A DNA stretch of 64,000 nt from Prochlorococcus sp. AG-402-K10 (lineage in GTDB: Bacteria > Cyanobacteriota > Cyanobacteriia > PCC-6307 > Cyanobiaceae): NCBI GenBank assembly GCA_003216835.1, contig QCIF01000002.1, positions 62,001 through 126,000 of the forward strand. The letters are read 5' to 3'. The translations under genes and the position numbers were made by a program. Under the pieces are notes generated by a model. It saw nothing but the letters and a program-made list of their open reading frames with translations. It did not search any database and was not told where the DNA came from. Within the stretch, counting starts at the first letter, position 1. Each line of letters starts with the position of its first letter. Of this stretch, positions 58,163 through 64,000 are shown one piece after another.

Positions 58163-59753
58163 GATTCAAGGAGGTATTTATAAGAGATTTTGTATATTTG
58201 CTTTTACTATTAGAAAAAATAGTGGAAGACATTCCTTCATCAACTATCTTGCCATGATTCATAACGAGCAATCTATCACAGAATTTTTTTGCTACTCCCA
58301 AATCATGAGTTATAAAAATAATCGTTAAATTCATTTTTTCTTGCAAAACTCTAAGTAATTGAAGGATCTCAATTTTTACTGATGCATCTAACATATTCAC
58401 GCTTTCATCACAAATTAAAATTTTTGGCTTCAACAATAACGCTCTTGCTAATGAAATTCTTTGCAATTGTCCACCAGATAATTGATTAGGATAAGAATTT
58501 AAAAAGTCACTTTCAAAGGGGAGATTTAAATTTCTAAAAATCAATTTTATCTCCTTTTCAATTTGTTTTTTATCTGAAATTTTTTGTATTAAAAAAATAT
58601 CCTTTAAAACATTTTTAATTGTCATTTTAGGATTAAGACTTGAAAAAGGATCCTGAAAAATAATTTGAATATTTTTTTGTTTTTTATAAGATTTCTTATT
58701 TTTTAATGCAAGATTTTTTTCATATATTTTTATTTCTCCCCCTCTAACTTTTATAAGCCCAATTAAAGCCCTACACAATGTACTCTTCCCACTACCTGAA
58801 GAACCAACTATTCCAAGAGTCTCATTTTTATATAATTTAAAACTGACTTCATTTAAAGCTTTATTCCATTTAGTACTAAATATTGAGGAATTTAATTTAT
58901 ACCAATGTCTTAAATTATTGACTTCTAAAACAACCTCTTTTTCTAAATTATATTTAGTATTTGGTTCTAAAACTATTTTGGAAGCATTGACTAATTTTAT
59001 ACCTATATCTGACTTTGGAGATTGGAAAATATCTACTATATTTCCTTGCTCAACAATAGAACCCTTGTCAATTATTGCAACTTTTTTACACCACTTTGCT
59101 GCAAGATTAATATCGTGACTAATTAAAATGAAAGTAGTGCCATAGTTATTGCACAAGTCTATGATTTCCTTCATAATTTCAAAACTTGTTTTGGTGTCAA
59201 GACTGGTTGTAGGTTCATCAGCTATTAATAACTTTGGTTTTAAAGCCAATGCCATTGCAATGGATACTCTTTGTCTCATCCCGCCACTGAATTGATGAGG
59301 GAAAGAATCAAGTCTTTCATCATCTATTCCAACTTTTCGAAAAACTTCTTTTACTAATTCTTTAATAAGCACTTTTGATTTATTTTGATAATGGGTCTGA
59401 AATAATTCATCTAAATGATCCCCAACCTTCATTAATGGATTAAGTTTTTTAATGGAATCTTGATATATAAATCCAAAATTATTTCTTCTAAATAATTGGG
59501 ATTTTTTCTTACTTATTTTTCTAGGATCTAATCTAGATACCGAAATATAACCTTCAGTAATTGCCTGTTCTGGCAACATATTTACTAATGTTTTTGCAAA
59601 AGTTGTTTTTCCACATCCCGAGGGCCCTATTATAGCCAAATGATCTCCTCTATTTATTTCAAGGTTAAAATTTTGAATTATAGGTTCCTGTTTTAAACCA
59701 TATTTAACAGTAAGGTTTTTGACTTTAAGAATTTTTCCTTTTTTTATTTCCAT
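58155..59753 (-). CDS. ABC transporter dual-ATPase (peptide/nickel type)
   Basis: 532 residues from ATG 59753 (an in-frame upstream extension reaches 59867 but overlaps the divergent RSH gene and looks non-genuine). Two complete ATPase cassettes: the first has GPSGCGKTT, QFSGGMRQRVSIAMA and LLIADEPTTSLD; the second has GSSGSGKST, QLSGGQLQRISLARAL and ILICDESVNMLDASV. This is the DppD-DppF fusion architecture for oligopeptide or nickel uptake. No permease or binding-protein gene lies next to it. Confidence 0.85.
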   Translation of the reverse strand: MEIKKGKILKVKNLTVKYGLKQEPIIQNFNLEINRGDHLAIIGPSGCGKTTFAKTLVNMLPEQAITEGYISVSRLDPRKISKKKSQLFRRNNFGFIYQDSIKKLNPLMKVGDHLDELFQTHYQNKSKVLIKELVKEVFRKVGIDDERLDSFPHQFSGGMRQRVSIAMALALKPKLLIADEPTTSLDTKTSFEIMKEIIDLCNNYGTTFILISHDINLAAKWCKKVAIIDKGSIVEQGNIVDIFQSPKSDIGIKLVNASKIVLEPNTKYNLEKEVVLEVNNLRHWYKLNSSIFSTKWNKALNEVSFKLYKNETLGIVGSSGSGKSTLCRALIGLIKVRGGEIKIYEKNLALKNKKSYKKQKNIQIIFQDPFSSLNPKMTIKNVLKDIFLIQKISDKKQIEKEIKLIFRNLNLPFESDFLNSYPNQLSGGQLQRISLARALLLKPKILICDESVNMLDASVKIEILQLLRVLQEKMNLTIIFITHDLGVAKKFCDRLLVMNHGKIVDEGMSSTIFSNSKSKYTKSLINTSLNLS

Positions 59754-59808
59754 GATTTTATAGCAAATTTTTCTAGTCCTAAATAAAATAAACTTAAAGC
59801 AATTTAAA

Positions 59809-62118
59809 ATGTCTGAGGCAACTGCAAATTCAAAAGAAATAAAAGAAATTGAAGTTTCCAAAACCATTTTGCCTGAAAATAAAAATTATGAAAGTGAATC
59901 TTTTAAGTATGAGATAAATATTCCAGATTGGCTTATTGAAAATATCGATAATTACGAAAAATCAAACAACATAAATGATGAAGGTCAAAACCTTATTGTA
60001 AAGGCCTTTAAAATTGCTTATAGAGCACATGATGGTCAAATACGCGCTAGTGGAGAGCCTTACATAATTCATCCAATAGCTGTTGCAGATCTTCTGAAAG
60101 AAATAGGTGCTGGTTCATCTGTAATTGCAGCAGGACTTTTACATGATGTAGTTGAAGATACATGTGTTGAACTATCTGAAATAGAAAAAATTTTCGGCTT
60201 AGAAGTAAAAGTACTGGTAGAAGGTGTAACTAAATTAGGAGGTATTCACTTTAATAACAGGACTGAAGCACAAGCAGAAAATCTTAGAAAAATGTTTTTG
60301 GCTATGGCCAGCGACATAAGAGTTGTCTTAGTAAAACTTGCAGATCGACTTCATAATATGAGAACAATCGAATGGCTGAACGATGAGAGGAAACAACGAA
60401 TTGCTAGAGAAACAAGAGAGATTTATGCACCTTTGGCCAATAGATTAGGAATAAATAGATTTAAATGGGAATTAGAAGATTTAGCATTTAAATTCCTAGA
60501 GCCAAAAGAATATAAAGATTTAAAAGATCAAATCGCTGTTAAAAGGAGTGATAGGGAAAAAAGATTACAAGTAACTTTGAATCTTATGAAGAAAAACTTA
60601 GTCTCAGCAGGTTTGAAAAACTTTGAAATAACTGGGAGACCTAAACATCTCTATGGTATTTGGAGTAAAATGGAAAGACAACAAAAGCAGTTTCAAGAAA
60701 TTTACGATGTTGCTGCGCTAAGAATTATTGTTGACAATTCAGATAGTTGTTATAGAGCATTAGCAGTTGTTCATGATACTTTTAAACCAATTCCAGGCAG
60801 ATTTAAAGACTATATAGGATTACCAAAACCTAATGGATATCAATCCCTACATACTTCTGTTATTGGGAGACATCGACCTATTGAAGTTCAAATAAGAACT
60901 TCTTCTATGCATCAAATTGCAGAATATGGTATTGCTGCTCATTGGCAATATAAGGAGGGTGGTTCTCCTGCTACAAGTAATGCCGAAAGATTTAATTGGC
61001 TAAGGCAATTAGTGGAATGGCAAAAAGAAGGGAATGAAGGGGATCATAATGATTATTTAGCATCAATTAAAGAGGACTTATTTGATGAGGAAGTATTTGT
61101 AATTACACCTAAAGGAGATGTTGTAGGCTTAAGAAAAGGATCTACTGCAATAGATTTCGCCTATAGAATTCATTCTGAGATTGGAAATCACTGTAATGGA
61201 ATACGAATTAATGAAAAACTTTCTCCATTATCAACATTATTGCAAAATGGAGACTTTATAGAAATTTTGACAAATAATAATGCCGCTCCAAGTTTGGATT
61301 GGTTGAACTTTGTAGTTACTCCAACTGCTAAAAATAGAATTCGCCAATGGTATAAAAAAAGTCATCGGGATGAAACTATTAAAAGAGGTAGAGAGTTGCT
61401 TGAAAAAGAAATAGGTCGTAACGGTTTTGAATCATTACTATCAAGTGATGCCATGAAAAAAGTTGCCAATCGATGTAATTTAAAAACAACGGAAGATCTA
61501 TTAGCATCACTTGGCTTTGGTGGATTAACTTTGCATCAAGTATTAAATAGATTAAGAGAAGAGATAAAATTAAATACAGAAGATATAAAAAATGAATCTA
61601 ATTCTGAAATAGCAAAAACTGTAAAAAGTAAAAATGATTTATCCAATAATAAATCCTTTGCAAGAAGTAAATCGCCTATTTCTGGGATAGAAGGTCTTGA
61701 CTACAGAATTGGTAAATGTTGTAGCCCACTTCCTGGTGAGGAAATAATTGGAACCGTATCATTAGGTAACCATGGAATTACTATTCATAGCAGAGATTGT
61801 GATAATGTCTTGCAAATTCCTATAGAGAGAAGATTACCCGTCAGATGGAATAAAGAAAATAACACAAATGATAATAAGTTTCCAATCCAGCTTAGAATTG
61901 AAGTCATTGATAGAGTTGGTGTTCTTAAAGATATTCTTATGCGTCTATCTGATAAAGGTATCAACGTTAGCGATGCAAACGTTAAAACATCTGAAGGAAA
62001 ACCAGCCATTATAAAACTATGCGTAGGTCTAGAAAGTTATAATCAACTTCACAAAACCATGGATCAAATTAAATCTATGGCAGATGTTTTAGATATTGCA
62101 CGAGTAGGAGAAAGTTAA
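59809..62118 (+). CDS. spoT: Bifunctional (p)ppGpp synthetase/hydrolase (RelA/SpoT homologue)
   Basis: 769 residues. A hydrolase HD domain (SGEPYIIHPIAVADLL, LLHDVVEDT) and a synthetase domain (YGIWSKMERQQKQ, VAALRIIVDNSDSCYRAL, YIGLPKPNGYQSLHTSVIG, VEVQIRTSSMHQIAEYGIAAHWQYK) are both intact. TGS (IDFAYRIHSEIGNHCNGI) and ACT (LRIEVIDRVGVLKDI) domains follow. Both activities are predicted. It controls growth under nutrient stress. Divergent from the ABC gene by 55 bp. Confidence 0.95.
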   Translation: MSEATANSKEIKEIEVSKTILPENKNYESESFKYEINIPDWLIENIDNYEKSNNINDEGQNLIVKAFKIAYRAHDGQIRASGEPYIIHPIAVADLLKEIGAGSSVIAAGLLHDVVEDTCVELSEIEKIFGLEVKVLVEGVTKLGGIHFNNRTEAQAENLRKMFLAMASDIRVVLVKLADRLHNMRTIEWLNDERKQRIARETREIYAPLANRLGINRFKWELEDLAFKFLEPKEYKDLKDQIAVKRSDREKRLQVTLNLMKKNLVSAGLKNFEITGRPKHLYGIWSKMERQQKQFQEIYDVAALRIIVDNSDSCYRALAVVHDTFKPIPGRFKDYIGLPKPNGYQSLHTSVIGRHRPIEVQIRTSSMHQIAEYGIAAHWQYKEGGSPATSNAERFNWLRQLVEWQKEGNEGDHNDYLASIKEDLFDEEVFVITPKGDVVGLRKGSTAIDFAYRIHSEIGNHCNGIRINEKLSPLSTLLQNGDFIEILTNNNAAPSLDWLNFVVTPTAKNRIRQWYKKSHRDETIKRGRELLEKEIGRNGFESLLSSDAMKKVANRCNLKTTEDLLASLGFGGLTLHQVLNRLREEIKLNTEDIKNESNSEIAKTVKSKNDLSNNKSFARSKSPISGIEGLDYRIGKCCSPLPGEEIIGTVSLGNHGITIHSRDCDNVLQIPIERRLPVRWNKENNTNDNKFPIQLRIEVIDRVGVLKDILMRLSDKGINVSDANVKTSEGKPAIIKLCVGLESYNQLHKTMDQIKSMADVLDIARVGES

Positions 62119-62137
62119 TTCTGGTTAAAAAATAAAT

Positions 62138-62581
62138 CTAATTTTTCTTTTTTATTTTATATAGCAAGAGAACAATAAACCCTGAAATAGAAGCTAATAA
62201 TAATCCAACCAAAAATGAACCTAAGATTAATTTTATTGAAAAAATACTACCTTGTTCCCATAGATCATTAATACCCAAATGCCTGTCAGCATTGATATTA
62301 GTTGAATTTCTTATAAAGATTGAACCAACTTTATAATTAAAATAATAAAGGGGTATATAAGTAAAAGGATTGCTAATCCAAGTACCAATTGCAGCTAGAA
62401 CAATATTCCCTTTAGCTAGTTTTGCAAAAAATACACCTAATAAAGTCTGAAACCCAAAAAAAGGAAAGCAGCCACTAAAAACGCCTATAGCTAAACCTTT
62501 AGCATTAAAGAAAGGATTACCATTCTTTTGCCTAAATAATGATAGAATTTTTTTATAGTTAATATCTCTTTTATATCTCAT
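62138..62581 (-). CDS. DUF2062 membrane protein
   Basis: 147 residues. GNPFFNAKGLAIGVFSGCFP and FQTLLGVFFAKLAKGNIVLA, then TWISNPFTYIPLYYFNYKVG and a C-terminal hydrophobic segment, are the DUF2062 pattern. The function of this family is not established. Convergent with the RSH gene, divergent from mnmE by 66 bp. Confidence 0.82.
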   Translation of the reverse strand: MRYKRDINYKKILSLFRQKNGNPFFNAKGLAIGVFSGCFPFFGFQTLLGVFFAKLAKGNIVLAAIGTWISNPFTYIPLYYFNYKVGSIFIRNSTNINADRHLGINDLWEQGSIFSIKLILGSFLVGLLLASISGFIVLLLYKIKKKN

Positions 62582-62647
62582 TAAGAAAGAAAAATTCAGA
62601 ATTAAATTCTTGATAATACTACTTAATTATCTATAACAAAGCGAGAG

Positions 62648-64000
62648 ATGGATTCGATAGTTACTACAGAAGATACGATAGCTGCAATTGCTTCAGCTAT
62701 AAGTATAGGTAAAGGAGGAGTTGCAATAATAAGAGTATCGGGGAAAGACTCAATAAATTCTTGCAAAAAGATTGTTAAAACTAAATCTAAATATGCATGG
62801 GAATCGCATAGAGTTTTTCACGGTTTTATTCAGGAAAATAGAGAAAATAAATTTATAGACGAGGTTTTAATTTTAGTAATGAAATCTCCAAATAGCTTTA
62901 CTGGAGAGGATGTTGTTGAATTACATTGCCATGGAGGAATAATCTTAGTAAATAAAGTTCTCAAAATATTATTATCTAATAATTCTAAAGTTAGACTTGC
63001 AAATCCAGGAGAATTTAGTCAAAGAGCTTTTCTAAATGGGAAAATAGATCTCACTCAAGCTGAATCAATTAATCAATTAATTAACGCAAACAATATAAGG
63101 TCAGCAGAGTTAGCTTTTAGCGGGGTTCAAGGAGAAATAAAGAAAACAATTGATGATATAAAAAATGACCTTATAAATGAACTTTGCGAAATAGAAGCAA
63201 GAGTTGATTTTGATGAAGACTTTACAGATTTTGATTACACCAAATATCTTAAAAACATTAAAAAAGTAAAACAAAAAATAAAACTACTTATAGAAAATGC
63301 AAAAAGAAATTCGTATATTCATAATGGAATATCTATTGCTCTTATTGGCAAAACAAATGTAGGCAAAAGCTCTTTACTAAATATGCTTGCAAAAAAAGAG
63401 AAAGCAATTGTGACTAATATTCCTGGGACAACTAGAGATGTTATTGAAGTGAATTTAACTATCAATGACATCCCAATGAAAATAATAGATACTGCAGGCA
63501 TAAGAGATACTCATGAACAAATTGAAAGTATTGGAATTAAAAAAAGTTTTGAAATAATTAACGAGTCAGATTTTATAATTTATCTTTATAGTCTTGAAGA
63601 AGGATTTAATGAAGCAGATGAGAAAATAATAAAAGCAATACCCAAAGAAAAATTAATTACAATTTTAGGAAATAAAAAAGATTTAATTGACTCAAGAAAT
63701 ATAAATCCAAATAATTTGAAAAACACAATTCTTATGAGCATTAAAAATAATGATGGAGAAAGATTATTAATCGATAAAATTATAAAAAGATGCGGATTAA
63801 AACAAGTAGAAAATATAAATATATTTTTAAACGAAAGACATTTAGCTAATTTAAGTGCTTGCCTATCTAATTTAAATGATACTGATCAAATAATTGAAAA
63901 TAAATTACCATTTGATTTCTTATCAATAGAATTGAGAGATGCTATACAAAACTTATCTAAAATCACTGGTCAAGAATTAACAGAAGTACTTCTAGATAAT
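62648..64000 (+). CDS. mnmE: tRNA modification GTPase MnmE (3' end outside the window)
   Basis: 451 codons are visible, starting at ATG 62648 and open to the right edge. [24 protein letters not shown] starts the N-terminal folate-binding domain, and [13 protein letters not shown] follows. The inserted G domain has [14 protein letters not shown] (G1), [10 protein letters not shown] (G2), DTAGIRDT (G3) and GNKKDLID (G4). The C-terminal [11 protein letters not shown] suggests only about 10-15 residues (the CIGK end) are missing. MnmE with MnmG modifies U34 in tRNAs. Confidence 0.93.
   Translation, partial: MDSIVTTEDTIAAIASAISIGKGGVAIIRVSGKDSINSCKKIVKTKSKYAWESHRVFHGFIQENRENKFIDEVLILVMKSPNSFTGEDVVELHCHGGIILVNKVLKILLSNNSKVRLANPGEFSQRAFLNGKIDLTQAESINQLINANNIRSAELAFSGVQGEIKKTIDDIKNDLINELCEIEARVDFDEDFTDFDYTKYLKNIKKVKQKIKLLIENAKRNSYIHNGISIALIGKTNVGKSSLLNMLAKKEKAIVTNIPGTTRDVIEVNLTINDIPMKIIDTAGIRDTHEQIESIGIKKSFEIINESDFIIYLYSLEEGFNEADEKIIKAIPKEKLITILGNKKDLIDSRNINPNNLKNTILMSIKNNDGERLLIDKIIKRCGLKQVENINIFLNERHLANLSACLSNLNDTDQIIENKLPFDFLSIELRDAIQNLSKITGQELTEVLLDN

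Overview
The window is a stretch of chromosome from a picocyanobacterium, almost certainly a high-light-adapted Prochlorococcus. The evidence is the very AT-rich base composition, photosystem II genes psbI, psbN, psbH, psbO and psbA, a compact layout with short intergenic gaps, and marine picocyanobacterial small proteins (a CP12 with only the C-terminal Cys pair, DUF2555, DUF3146, Ycf20/Ycf66-like). It looks like core genome: I see no insertion sequence, integrase, phage gene, CRISPR array or rRNA operon. I find one tRNA, tRNA-Leu(UAG).

Layout. 1-5 kb: the 3' end of a probable leuD, an LptD/OstA-like outer-membrane protein, psbI and psbN on the minus strand and psbH on the plus strand, then pth and housekeeping genes. 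5-8 kb: ntcA diverges from a btuR-like/dcd/thyX cluster. 8-21 kb: txlA, glmM, trmB, DUF3177, ileS, Ycf66-like, tRNA-Leu, crtR, gatC, an alkyladenine DNA glycosylase, pyrB, Ycf20-like, small proteins and coaBC. 21-28 kb: psbO, sat, ftsH, an Eda-like protein, aroC and psbA. 28-36 kb: aspartoacylase, GST, CP12, obg, mutS2, a VOC protein and hemB. 36-39 kb: an inorganic-carbon operon (SulP/BicA-type, SbtA, SbtB). 39-46.6 kb: a thioredoxin-reductase-like flavoprotein, an ABC1 kinase, eno and clpB2. 46.6-50 kb: secE-nusG-rplK-rplA-rplJ-rplL. 50-64 kb: rnhA, pyrD, a PLP aminotransferase, murG, pgk, rbgA-like, rluD, a dual ABC ATPase, a RelA/SpoT homologue, DUF2062 and mnmE (cut by the window end).

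Functional links. Photosystem II structure and repair are represented by psbA/psbO/psbH/psbI/psbN and ftsH. Carbon supply and its control are represented by the Ci operon, CP12, pgk and eno. Nitrogen and stringent control are represented by ntcA and the RSH enzyme. The translation machinery is clustered at 46.6-50 kb.

No wholly new multi-gene system is evident. The points most worth a second look are degenerate or re-purposed enzymes: a BtuR-like protein without its P-loop, a TrxR-like protein without its NADPH motifs, and ClpB2 without the NBD1 arginine fingers. Two conserved genes (crtR and the DNA glycosylase) have no canonical start codon in the required position. There are also several unexplained inverted repeats in regulatory gaps and a 53-codon ORF next to psbA. 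All statements come from reading the sequence; no searches or folding programs were run.
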